Assembly: GCA_015075365.1 (NCBI GenBank)
Contig: JABTUN010000002.1
Span: forward strand, 1,426,001 to 1,490,000
Length of the DNA stretch: 64,000 nucleotides
Direction of reading: 5' to 3'
From: Verrucomicrobiaceae bacterium
Lineage (GTDB): Bacteria > Verrucomicrobiota > Verrucomicrobiia > Verrucomicrobiales > Verrucomicrobiaceae
In this document: positions 33,504 through 41,518 of the stretch, piece by piece
Position numbering within the stretch: position 1 is the stretch's first letter
How the letters are laid out: every line of letters starts with the position of its first letter
Program-made: the position numbers and the translations under genes
Notes under the pieces: model-generated
Databases searched by the model: none
What the model was told of the DNA's origin: nothing
What the model saw: only the letters and a program-made list of their open reading frames with translations

Positions 33504-35723
33504 TCAGAACGTCTCGTCCTTCTTCGGCGCTGCGTCCTTTGGCTTGTCTTGCAGCTTGGGCACGACGATTTCGGCCTTCTTCGGCTCCGCGGGCTTGGCG
33601 TCCGTTTTGGCGATCGTGGGAGGTGGTGGCGCTTTGGGCTTGGGTGGCGGAGGCGGCGGGATGAGCACGGTGTCGAGCGCCTTGCGCTGGTCGGCGAGGT
33701 TGGAGTCGTCGATGAGCTTCTCCACCAAGCCGCCGGGCTGTTTGAGGCGCGAAGCGAGGTAATTGACCGCTACGGCCGTGGCGAAGGGCGTGCCGGGGCT
33801 GACGGTGTATTCATTGCCCGCCATGTTCCAGTAGGCGACGTGCGCCTTGTTAATGTCCACGGGGAGATTGGTGCGCCAGTCACGCCAGACGCGGCCGGGC
33901 ATCTCGGACATGGCGGCCCAGCGCTCCCGCATGCTGCTGGGGCGGTAAATGCGCCGAAAACGCGTGCCCCAGGTGCCGTCGGGGTCCGCGCCGAGGATGA
34001 GCATGCGCGTGAAGAGGTCCACGACGCCGTCGATGTTCGCATCGACGGGCACAGGCATCGCCAGCGGACGCGAGGCGGCCAGCAGCAGGTCGTAGAGCTC
34101 CGGACGCGCGGTGATGGCGGGAGAGGGCTTCTGATTTTCCTTCCGCCACAGCGTCTTGAGATGCTCCTCCAGCAGCGCCACACGTCCCCTGGCCGTGATT
34201 TCGAGTTTTGGCAGAAATTTCGCCATCTTCTCGACACCGACTACGCGCCCGATGCTATCGAGCGCAGCCACGCCCTGCACAGCGCTGAGCGGCGTGACGG
34301 GAGAGGGCAAGGGCATGAAGCTCTCTTCGATCACCGGCACGGAGAGATACTTGTCGAAGGTGTCGAAGTCGTGCACCGGCTGGTGGATGTTGGCCTCGCT
34401 CCACGCGGAGCCGTCGCCCAGCAGGCCGACGAGCGCATTGGCGGCGCGTGCGAGCACGGCGATGGCATTCTCCGGCGGCACGGTGGTGGCGTTGAGCTGC
34501 GATTTCACGTCGGCTTGCGGCTTGGCCTTTTCTCCGATCTTGGTGGTGGCGCTGTAGGCGGGCGGGATCTCGGGGCGGAGCGATTCCTTCGGCAAACGGC
34601 CTGCTGCGGAGCATTCGGAGAGCGCATGCAGCACCACCCAGGTGCTTTCCATGTCCGCGGCGCGCTGATTGTAGAAAAACTCCGTCGCACCGGCGAACTG
34701 CACCTTCTCTGACATCTGGTCGTCCCACACGAGCGGCCACTCGACAGTGGCGAAACGCAGCGCGCTGCGGCTCCAGGAGTCGGCGTAGTTTTTGAGGCGA
34801 TTGCGTCCGCCTTCGGCGACATCGAGGAGGAGCTGGTTGGCCTTGGTGGGGCGCTCTTTGAGCTTTTCCTTGAGTTTTTCGACCTCGGCCTCGCCAGCGA
34901 GGTAGTCGCGAATGACGACGGCGAGAACGCGCGGATGAATGCACATGGGGCCCCACAGCCCACGAGCGGGACCGTCGGTGATCTGACCGTCGAGGAGGCG
35001 CGAGGCGAGTTTGAGCGTCCATTCCTGCGCCACCTCGCCCGGGGTGCGTGCCAGCGCGATCGCGAGCTGCGCCACACTCCAGGTGTGATCCGGCGAGCCG
35101 TAGGTGTCGAGGAAGTTGAGCAGGTTCTCCGACATCTTGTACATCACGAGGTCATTTTCCGGCACGCCCGCCTTCCGCAGCGCGGTGAGCGCCATCGCCG
35201 AGTCGCCGATGAGATTGAACTGCCACGAAGTGTCGCCCACATGCTCATAGATCGGCTGTTTGTCGATCATCTCCTCCGGGCCGTTGGGATCCCAGCGGAT
35301 GATCGTCTCCTTGTAGCTGCCGGTCTGCCGCGTGGGCACCTTGCGCACCTGCCGCAGCGGCGGTTCGCCGGGTGAAGGATTCGGGATCATCACCACGAGG
35401 TCAGTGTATTCATAAATGGGGCGCTCCACCTCGACGCGGCGGAATTTCCGCGGCACATCCTTGTAGCCTGTGATGCGCACGCGCTGGATTGGCGGGATGA
35501 TCCAGCCCTGCGGGTCAGCGGTGGCGAGTTCCTTCAGCTTCTTCACGCCCACCGCCAGTGCCACGCTGCTCGCATACTCCAGATCAGCCGGCGCAATCAC
35601 CGGCGCTGGCACAAATGGCTCCTCCTTCTTCGGTGCAGGTGCTGCCGGGGTCGGAGTCTGCGAGTGAACAGAGCACGTCCACACAAAGTGGACCGCGACG
35701 AGGAAGCTCGGGAAGCGTTTCAT
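33504..35723 (-). CDS. Secreted hypothetical protein with Pro/Lys-rich tail
   Basis: This 739-aa protein has a signal peptide (MKRFPSFLVAVHFVWTCSVHS) and a long helical body with Trp- and Leu-rich repeats that recalls alpha-alpha toroids (HTWSVAQLAIALARTPG, STWVVLHALSECSAAG, NEYTVSPGTPFATAVAVNYL). The C-terminal ~75 residues are low complexity: a polyproline run (IPPPPPPKPKAPPPPT) followed by Lys/Pro/Asp-rich sequence. A Pro-rich segment also follows the signal peptide. I do not recognise a family with confidence; a terpene-cyclase-like or squalene-hopene-like fold is possible. ATG 35723 is chosen for the signal peptide. Confidence 0.75.
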   Translation of the reverse strand: MKRFPSFLVAVHFVWTCSVHSQTPTPAAPAPKKEEPFVPAPVIAPADLEYASSVALAVGVKKLKELATADPQGWIIPPIQRVRITGYKDVPRKFRRVEVERPIYEYTDLVVMIPNPSPGEPPLRQVRKVPTRQTGSYKETIIRWDPNGPEEMIDKQPIYEHVGDTSWQFNLIGDSAMALTALRKAGVPENDLVMYKMSENLLNFLDTYGSPDHTWSVAQLAIALARTPGEVAQEWTLKLASRLLDGQITDGPARGLWGPMCIHPRVLAVVIRDYLAGEAEVEKLKEKLKERPTKANQLLLDVAEGGRNRLKNYADSWSRSALRFATVEWPLVWDDQMSEKVQFAGATEFFYNQRAADMESTWVVLHALSECSAAGRLPKESLRPEIPPAYSATTKIGEKAKPQADVKSQLNATTVPPENAIAVLARAANALVGLLGDGSAWSEANIHQPVHDFDTFDKYLSVPVIEESFMPLPSPVTPLSAVQGVAALDSIGRVVGVEKMAKFLPKLEITARGRVALLEEHLKTLWRKENQKPSPAITARPELYDLLLAASRPLAMPVPVDANIDGVVDLFTRMLILGADPDGTWGTRFRRIYRPSSMRERWAAMSEMPGRVWRDWRTNLPVDINKAHVAYWNMAGNEYTVSPGTPFATAVAVNYLASRLKQPGGLVEKLIDDSNLADQRKALDTVLIPPPPPPKPKAPPPPTIAKTDAKPAEPKKAEIVVPKLQDKPKDAAPKKDETF

Positions 35724-35893
35724 AAAAGTCGCCTGGTTGGTGGAGAAGCCCGGCGATGATGACAAACCGCCCACACGCCGACAATACAAAAGTTGAGCCC
35801 CTTTAACGACCTTCCGGGCCTGCCACGGCCAATTCCCGCCTTGCACCACGCGCGGTGCCGCGCCATCTCAGCCCAACCCGCTTGCTCACGACC

Positions 35894-36643
35894 GTGGCCA
35901 CTATCGAATCCGCCCGCACCCTCGTCGCCATCCCCGCCCGCTGGGGCAGCACCCGCTTTCCCGGCAAGCCGCTGCATCTCATCGCCGGCAAACCGCTCGT
36001 CCAGCACGTCTGGGAGCGCTGCCAGGAGTGCAAGCAGATCGACGATGTCATCATCGCCACGGATGACGCGCGCATCGCCGAGGCCGCCGCGACTTTTGGT
36101 GCCAAAACGGTCCTCACCGACCCCAATCACCCCAGTGGCACCGACCGCATCGCCGAGGCGGCCAAATCGTTTCCCGATCACCGCGTCGTGATCAACGTGC
36201 AGGGCGACGAACCGCTCATCTCCCCTGCGCTCATCGACGAGCTCGCGCGGACCCTGCGCGATGATCCCGCCGTGAAGATGATCACCGCCGCCGCGCCGAT
36301 TCAGGACGCCGCGCAGATCAGCGATCCAAACATCGTGAAGGTCATCTTCGACACGCACGGCGACGCGCTCTACTTCAGCCGCAGCCCGCTGCCCTACCAG
36401 CGCAATCCGGATGCCTGGCCGCGCAGCTACCGCCACCTCGGCATCTACGGCTTCCAGCGCAGCTTTCTCTTCCAGTTCGTCGCCTGGCCGCCCTCCCGCC
36501 TCGAACTAACCGAAGGCCTCGAACAACTCCGCGCCCTCGAAAACGGCACACGCATCCGCGTCGTCCTCACTGATGAGCTTTCACCCGGCGTGGACACGCC
36601 CGAGCAAGCCGCGGCGATCGAGAAGCACCTGGCCGGGAAGTAG
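35894..36643 (+). CDS. kdsB: 3-deoxy-manno-octulosonate cytidylyltransferase
   Basis: This 249-aa enzyme activates Kdo with CTP for LPS inner-core synthesis. It has the nucleotide-binding start VAIPARWGSTRFPGKPL, the IIATDD motif, the catalytic blocks HPSGTDRIAEA and VINVQGDEPLI, and YFSRSPLPY. GTG 35894 gives the usual length; another in-frame GTG at 35855 would add 13 residues, and no ribosome-binding site decides between them. It works in the same pathway as lpxD at 19.8 kb. Confidence 0.92.
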   Translation: MATIESARTLVAIPARWGSTRFPGKPLHLIAGKPLVQHVWERCQECKQIDDVIIATDDARIAEAAATFGAKTVLTDPNHPSGTDRIAEAAKSFPDHRVVINVQGDEPLISPALIDELARTLRDDPAVKMITAAAPIQDAAQISDPNIVKVIFDTHGDALYFSRSPLPYQRNPDAWPRSYRHLGIYGFQRSFLFQFVAWPPSRLELTEGLEQLRALENGTRIRVVLTDELSPGVDTPEQAAAIEKHLAGK

Positions 36644-36926
36644 GCGATGCCCGCTTTACCGCCTCCTTGGGCAAGAGCGGTCACCTGCCGCCGTTGGATG
36701 CGGCCCTGCCAATGGGAAACCACGCGGGCACGACTGCGGACTCGTCGTGCTGCCAGCAGGAACTTTGACAAGATATTCGAAGCTGTGGCCGTCCGCATGG
36801 TTGTTCGACGGCGCGGGCAGGTCGCTGACTACTGGTTGCTGATGACGGGACACCGATGGCTGGATGAAACAGGCGCACGACAGCAAAGCCGTTTGCAGGC
36901 CGGAGGCTTGGCGTTAACCTCGCAGC
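36644..36926. other. Non-coding or degraded stretch before the NTase pair
   Basis: This 283-bp stretch after kdsB has open frames but no protein-like sequence. It contains a short hairpin (GCACGAC around 36728 with GTCGTGC) and a TTGACA box near 36766 without a clear -10 partner. It may be remnant DNA of an inserted module together with the two genes that follow. Confidence 0.35.
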
Positions 36927-37112
36927 ATGGAACAGACGCCTTATCAAGATCCGGTCATCGCCGCCTGCAAGCGGGACATGGACAGCAGCCTGCTGCGCGC
37001 CAACCTCCACCTGAGTCCGGCACGGCGGCTGGAAAAATTGCTCGCTACGATAAGGATGATGGCGCAGTTCCAAGGCGTTGCCCGGACCAAACCCGCGTCC
37101 TTGCCGGCATGA
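36927..37112 (+). CDS. Small partner protein of a nucleotidyltransferase pair
   Basis: This 61-aa protein begins with the pattern MEQTPYQDPVIAACKRDMD and continues SSLLRANLHLSPARRLEKL, which I recognise as the common form of a small protein (DPVI-A-x-K-x-D-x-D-x-x-LLR-x-NL) encoded just upstream of MNT-type nucleotidyltransferase genes in many bacteria. Its stop overlaps the next start as ATGA at 37109-37112, so the two are coupled. The pair has the organisation of a toxin-antitoxin module, but its activity is not established. Confidence 0.7.
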   Translation: MEQTPYQDPVIAACKRDMDSSLLRANLHLSPARRLEKLLATIRMMAQFQGVARTKPASLPA

Positions 37113-37480
37113 ATCCGCCAGCTTTTGACAAATTGCTGCCGGCTCTTGTGCAGGCAGGTGGGGAGTTGGTGCTCGTTGGAGGGGCAGCCGGCGTGGCGCA
37201 TGATGCCGCGCGGTTCGCTCACGCTGTGGATTGGGGCGATGCTCGCTCTCGCGAGCACTATGAACGCCTGATCCGCTCCCTGGGTGATCTCGACCTTCTC
37301 GGCAAGGAGGCCGGAGGAGGCACTTACGAAAGCCTGATGCCTCTCTCGGTGAGGGGGGGCGCTTTTGGAGTCACCTTTCGTTGCATGAGCCTTCCGAAGC
37401 CGATTGAACTCAAACGCGCCGCAGGACGCCCCAAGGATTTTGAAGCCATCGCTGAGCTTAAAGTCCTGCTGGAAGGTTGA
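37109..37480 (+). CDS. Nucleotidyltransferase-like protein, internally deleted
   Basis: This 123-aa protein has the start (FDKLLPALVQAGGELVLVGG) and the end (GDLDLLGKEAGGG and KRAAGRPKDFEAIAEL) of the AbiEii-like or MNT-type nucleotidyltransferase family. Full members are about 170-190 aa. The middle part, which usually follows RLIRSL and carries LRGAPPGLPF-type sequence, is missing in frame, and the catalytic D-x-D region reads HAVDWGDAR, so activity is doubtful. I read it as a decayed copy. The comparison with full members is from memory of the family pattern. Confidence 0.65.
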   Translation: MNPPAFDKLLPALVQAGGELVLVGGAAGVAHDAARFAHAVDWGDARSREHYERLIRSLGDLDLLGKEAGGGTYESLMPLSVRGGAFGVTFRCMSLPKPIELKRAAGRPKDFEAIAELKVLLEG

Positions 37481-37497
37481 GAGCCACCCGCTGCCTA

Positions 37498-39774
37498 ATG
37501 CGCCACTTGATCCTCCATTTCTATCGACGCTTTCCCCTTCATTGCGGAGTGCTTCTGCCTGTGTTCCTTGCCAGTTGCGGCAGGGAGCACACGGAGCTGC
37601 CTGTGGCGGAGGTGAGGAAGGCGCCCGCGCCTTATGTGATGCCGGACGAGAAAACTGTCTTCGCGCAGTACGCGGGGGCGATGAGCTGCGCGGGGTGCCA
37701 TCCGGAGCAGTTCGCGAAGTGGAAGGACTCGCATCACGGCATGGCGGAGCGGAAGCCCGACCCCAAACTCGATGACGCGGCCTTTGCGCCGGCGCAGACA
37801 TTCAAACACGGCTCGCAGACCACCGAGGCAGCAAAGAAGGACGCGGACTACGTGCTCACGGCGCTTGGCTTTGGCAACAAGACCGCGTCTTACAAGGTGG
37901 AGCGTGTGATCGGGCATGATCCGCTGCGGCAGTTCCTGGTGGATGGCGGCGGCGGTCGCTTCCAGGCCATGGAGGCCTGCTTTGACCCGCACAAGGGCGA
38001 CTGGTTCAACGTGTATGGCGACGAGGACCGCAAGCCCGGCGAGTGGGGCCACTGGACCGGGCGCGGCATGGTGTGGAATCAAATGTGCGCGTCATGCCAC
38101 AACACGCGGCTGCGCAAAAACTACGACGTGGCGAAGGACAGCTACCACACCACGATGGCGGAGATGACGGTGAGCTGCGAGGCCTGCCACGGGCCGATGA
38201 AATCGCACCACGAGTGGCAGCAGGCCAATCCGGGCCAGAAGGGCGATCCGACACTGCCTAAATGGTCGCGTGACCAGCAGATCGAGAACTGCGCGGGATG
38301 CCATGCCCGGCGTGGCGAGATCACGGGTGATTTCGTGCCGGGTGAGTCCTTCTGGGACCACTACCACCTCACCATCGTCGATCACAGCGACATCTACTAC
38401 CCCGACGGCCAGATCCGCGATGAGAACTATGAGTTCGCCAGCTTTGTGAGCAGCCGCATGCACCACGCCGGCGTGCGCTGCATGGACTGCCACGACATGC
38501 ACAGCATGAAGACCATCCTGCCGGGCAACCAGCTCTGCATGCGCTGCCACACGCCGGGCGGCTTTCCCAACGCGCCCGTCATCATGCCGGAGGCGCACAG
38601 CTTCCACGGCGCGGCCAGCACGGGAAACCAGTGCGTGAACTGCCACATGCCGCAGACCGTGTACATGCAGCGTCATCCGCGTCATGATCATGGGTTCACC
38701 ATTCCCGATCCGTGGCTCACGAAGGAGCACGGCGTGCCAAACGCCTGCAACAAATGCCACACGGACAAGACGGCCGATTGGGCGCTGGAGGCCGCGAACA
38801 AATGGTGGGGGCCGAAAATGGAGAAGCGCAAAACTCGCGTGCGCGCCGATTTGATCGCCAAGGCACGCAAAGGCGATGACTCGGCCCGCGACGGCCTCGT
38901 GGCGCTGCTTTCGAGCGATGAGATCCCTTACTGGAAGGCCAGCGCGGCCGTGTTGCTGGAGCGCTGGATCGGCGAGCCGGCTGTGCAGAGCGCGGTGACG
39001 GCCCAGTTGCAGCATGCGCATCCGCTGGTGCGGCAGAGCGCGGTGCATGCGCTGGAGGCCATGGCTCCGAGCGGCACCATCCGCTCGCAGATTGAGCCGC
39101 TGCTCGATGATCCCGTGCGCAGCGTGCGCTCCACCGCGGCGTGGGCGCTGCGTGACTCGCTGAACCTCGACTCGACCGCGGGCAAGGATCTGCTGCACAT
39201 GCTCTCGCTGAATCTCGACCAGCCCAGCGGCCAGATGCAGGCGGGGCAGTTCTGGTTTGCGCGTGGCAACCACGCGAAGGCCATTGAGCACATGGAAAAG
39301 GCCATTTTGTGGGACCCGAACTCACCGCCCTTCCATCACGACCTGGCGATGATTTACAGCGTCACCGGCCAGACGAAGCAGGCGATCGAAAAGATGCGTG
39401 ATGCCATCCGCGTGGCCCCCAAGCATGCCGAGTACCATTACGAGCTCGGCCTCGCGCTGGCGGAAACCGGCGACATCCAGGCCGTGGTGGCCTCGCTGGA
39501 GGAGGCGGTGCGCCTTGATCCGCTGCTGGCACGCGCCTGGTATAATCTCGGCCTCGCCAAGAACAGCCTCAACGACCCCGAAGGAGCCATGACGGCCCTG
39601 TTGCGTGGCGAGGCCGCGAATCCCGGCGATCCCGCCATTCCCTACGCACGCGCCACGATCCTCGCGAGGCTCGGCCGCGGGCCCGAAGCGCTGCAAGCCG
39701 TCGAAAAGACGCTCATGATCCAGCGTGACCACCCCGAGGCGCTTCAGATTAAGATGATGCTGATGCGGCGGTGA
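37498..39774 (+). CDS. Octaheme cytochrome c lipoprotein with HEAT and TPR repeats
   Basis: This 758-aa protein starts with a lipoprotein signal ending LLPVFLASC. Eight CxxCH heme motifs follow: CAGCH, CASCH, CEACH, CAGCH, CMDCH, CMRCH, CVNCH and CNKCH, all in the first ~430 residues, in a cytochrome c554-like arrangement. HEAT-like repeats (about 450-560) and four to five TPR units (about 575-750, for example FWFARGNHAKAIEHMEKAI) complete it. It is probably anchored to a membrane and carries electrons in the periplasm, with the repeats binding partner proteins. Redox partners are not encoded nearby. ATG 37498 gives the lipoprotein signal. Confidence 0.88.
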   Translation: MRHLILHFYRRFPLHCGVLLPVFLASCGREHTELPVAEVRKAPAPYVMPDEKTVFAQYAGAMSCAGCHPEQFAKWKDSHHGMAERKPDPKLDDAAFAPAQTFKHGSQTTEAAKKDADYVLTALGFGNKTASYKVERVIGHDPLRQFLVDGGGGRFQAMEACFDPHKGDWFNVYGDEDRKPGEWGHWTGRGMVWNQMCASCHNTRLRKNYDVAKDSYHTTMAEMTVSCEACHGPMKSHHEWQQANPGQKGDPTLPKWSRDQQIENCAGCHARRGEITGDFVPGESFWDHYHLTIVDHSDIYYPDGQIRDENYEFASFVSSRMHHAGVRCMDCHDMHSMKTILPGNQLCMRCHTPGGFPNAPVIMPEAHSFHGAASTGNQCVNCHMPQTVYMQRHPRHDHGFTIPDPWLTKEHGVPNACNKCHTDKTADWALEAANKWWGPKMEKRKTRVRADLIAKARKGDDSARDGLVALLSSDEIPYWKASAAVLLERWIGEPAVQSAVTAQLQHAHPLVRQSAVHALEAMAPSGTIRSQIEPLLDDPVRSVRSTAAWALRDSLNLDSTAGKDLLHMLSLNLDQPSGQMQAGQFWFARGNHAKAIEHMEKAILWDPNSPPFHHDLAMIYSVTGQTKQAIEKMRDAIRVAPKHAEYHYELGLALAETGDIQAVVASLEEAVRLDPLLARAWYNLGLAKNSLNDPEGAMTALLRGEAANPGDPAIPYARATILARLGRGPEALQAVEKTLMIQRDHPEALQIKMMLMRR

Positions 39775-39776
39775 GC

Positions 39777-39822
39777 CAGCGTCGGCACCTCTTGATCCTT
39801 GATGGATCAGCCTGGGACGCTG
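39777..39822. terminator. Candidate bidirectional hairpin
   Basis: Between two convergent genes, a 7-bp outer stem (CAGCGTC with GACGCTG) encloses an inner 6-bp stem (TGATCC with GGATCA). There is no T run, so termination is uncertain. Confidence 0.4.
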
Positions 39823-39825
39823 CGC

Positions 39826-40464
39826 TCACTCCCCCTTCTTCCACTCCTCGCCCTCGTCGTCATCGTCGTCGATGTTGCCGTAGCCGTCATCATAGGTGTC
39901 GCTGTCCTTGTTGATGCCGGACTGGTTGGCGATGGCGTCGATCTCGGCGTCGGAGATGTTTTCGATGTCCGCGTCGTCGTCATCGTCCGCGGCGCCGGCT
40001 GCGGCGGCCTGCTTGGCCTCCTCGCTCTGCTTTTCGATCTTCTGCAGCGTGTCGGTCATGTCCTCCACGGAGTTCCAGACACTTTCGGCCACATAAACCG
40101 GCGCGCTCTGCTGCACCGCCAGCGCGATGCTGTCGCTGGGCCGCGCGTCGAGTTCCACGACCTTCCTGGCGTGCAGCTCGTTTTCCGCGGTGATGATGAG
40201 CCGCGCGTGGAAGACGCTGCCCTCCATGTGATTGATGATCACGCGCTCCACCTTTGCCCCGAAGGCCATCAGGATGTGCCCCACCAGGTCGTGCGTCAGC
40301 GGCCGCTCCTTGCTCACGCCGCGCATGAACATGGAGATCGCCGCGCCCACCGTCTCATCGACGTAGATGACAAACACCTTCTCCGTGTTGCCGATGAAGA
40401 CGGCAAAACTGCCCTCCAGCGGCAAAACGGCGCGCACATGTACTTCGATGACTTCGGAACTCAT
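39826..40464 (-). CDS. Bifunctional nuclease (BFN / DUF151) family protein
   Basis: This is a 212-aa protein. The first ~135 residues form the BFN domain with the conserved blocks FAVFIGNTEKVFVIYVDE, RPLTHDL and ELDARPSDSIALA. Plant relatives act as DNase and RNase in defence; bacterial roles are unknown. The C-terminal ~75 residues form a Glu/Gln/Ala helix and a highly acidic tail with runs of Asp (ADDDDDADIEN, NIDDDDDEGEE). Such an acidic tail is absent from many relatives and could mimic nucleic acid. It sits 54 bp upstream of no coupled gene; the carbonic anhydrase gene lies on the same strand behind it. Confidence 0.88.
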   Translation of the reverse strand: MSSEVIEVHVRAVLPLEGSFAVFIGNTEKVFVIYVDETVGAAISMFMRGVSKERPLTHDLVGHILMAFGAKVERVIINHMEGSVFHARLIITAENELHARKVVELDARPSDSIALAVQQSAPVYVAESVWNSVEDMTDTLQKIEKQSEEAKQAAAAGAADDDDDADIENISDAEIDAIANQSGINKDSDTYDDGYGNIDDDDDEGEEWKKGE

Positions 40465-40518
40465 ACGGAGGGATTAAATCGCTGCGGATTCAGAAGGCAA
40501 CCGGCGCGTTTTGTTATC

Positions 40519-41073
40519 TCACACCTTCGCTTGCAGGCCCAGCTCCAGATACCGGCGTGACACGGCCACATATTTGAGCGCCAGCTTCGCGTTGGCGGCC
40601 ATCTCCTCACGGCTCAGGCCGCGCACCACCCTGGCAGGAGATCCCATCACCAGGGAGCCCTCCGGGATCACGCTGTTCTTCGTCACCAGCGCGCCCGCGG
40701 CCACGATGCTGCGCGGCCCGATCCGCGCCCCGTCCAGGATGACCGCCCCGGAGCCCACCAGCACCTCATCCTCGACCGTGCAGGCATGCACCACGGCCCG
40801 GTGCCCCACGCTGACCCGGTTCCCCAGCACGCAGGCGAAATCGTCGCTCACATGCAGCACGCTGCCATCCTGCACGTTCGTCTGCTCCCCCAGCACGATG
40901 CGGTTGATGTCCCCGCGCAGCACGGAGGTGTACCACACGCTGGACTCGCTCCCGATCTCCACCGCGCCGATCACCACCGCCCCCGGGGCGATGAACACAC
41001 CCGGGTGAACAGAGGGCGTGTATTGGGGAAGCAAGAATTTTTTCAAATTTTGCGGAGGTGTGTCGGTGCTCAT
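40519..41073 (-). CDS. Gamma-carbonic anhydrase family protein
   Basis: This 184-aa left-handed beta-helix protein belongs to the gamma-carbonic anhydrase / PaaY family. The start FIAPGAVVIGAVEIGSESSVW, the SVLRGDINRI block with Arg and Asp, and the three metal-ligand histidines (GSVLHVSD, SVGHRAVVHAC) are present. The C-terminal helix LSREEMAANAKLALKYVA is typical. Carbonic anhydrase or thioesterase-like activity is possible; many homologues are of unknown specificity. It converges on nothing and is divergent from the HU gene, 110 bp apart. Confidence 0.9.
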   Translation of the reverse strand: MSTDTPPQNLKKFLLPQYTPSVHPGVFIAPGAVVIGAVEIGSESSVWYTSVLRGDINRIVLGEQTNVQDGSVLHVSDDFACVLGNRVSVGHRAVVHACTVEDEVLVGSGAVILDGARIGPRSIVAAGALVTKNSVIPEGSLVMGSPARVVRGLSREEMAANAKLALKYVAVSRRYLELGLQAKV

Positions 41074-41183
41074 GAAGTGATTTTTATGTTTGACGGAGAA
41101 GCGGAAAACACGTCATAGATCACCGCATTCCCGCATAAATAAAGGCAGGGAGCAGCAACCAACAATCCATACATCTCGTCCAT

Positions 41184-41456
41184 ATGAACAAAGCTCAGCT
41201 CATCGAACAAGTGCAGAAGGCCCTCGGCGGCGAAACCTCCAAGCGTGCCGCTGGCGACGCTCTTGAGGCCGTCCTCAACTCCATCGCCAAAGGCGTGAAA
41301 AAAGGCCCCGTCCAGCTCATCGGCTTCGGCACCTTCAAGCCCGTCACCCGCAAGGCCCGCACCGGCCGCAATCCCAAGACCGGCGCTTCGATGAAGATCA
41401 AGGCCTCCAAGTCCGTCCGCTTCGTCGCCTCCTCGGCGCTCAAGAAGTCCCTGTAA
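41184..41456 (+). CDS. hup: HU family DNA-binding protein
   Basis: This 90-aa histone-like protein binds and bends DNA as a dimer. It has the full HU pattern: MNKAQLIEQVQ, the FGTFKPVTRKARTGRNPKTG arm with the conserved RNP motif, and KASKSVRFVASSALK. An upstream TTGACG box at 41090-41095, 17 bp before TCATAG, is a weak promoter candidate. A strong terminator follows 24 bp after the stop, so the gene is transcribed alone. Confidence 0.95.
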   Translation: MNKAQLIEQVQKALGGETSKRAAGDALEAVLNSIAKGVKKGPVQLIGFGTFKPVTRKARTGRNPKTGASMKIKASKSVRFVASSALKKSL

Positions 41457-41480
41457 TCGGCGTTCCAGCGTCCAAATGAC

Positions 41481-41516
41481 AAACCCGCGGCATGACAGTG
41501 CCGCGGGTTTTTGTTT
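41481..41516. terminator. Rho-independent terminator
   Basis: A perfect 12-bp stem (41481-41492 with 41499-41510) with a 6-base loop is followed by TTG and three T on the plus strand, ending the HU gene. The convergent sulfatase gene ends 2 bp beyond and may use the other strand. Confidence 0.9.
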
Positions 41517-41518
41517 GG

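Noticed and set aside
36647..37480. A single 277-aa gene covering the whole stretch after kdsB
   Set aside because: The first half is not protein-like, while the last part is a nucleotidyltransferase start overlapped as ATGA by a well-recognised small partner gene in another frame.
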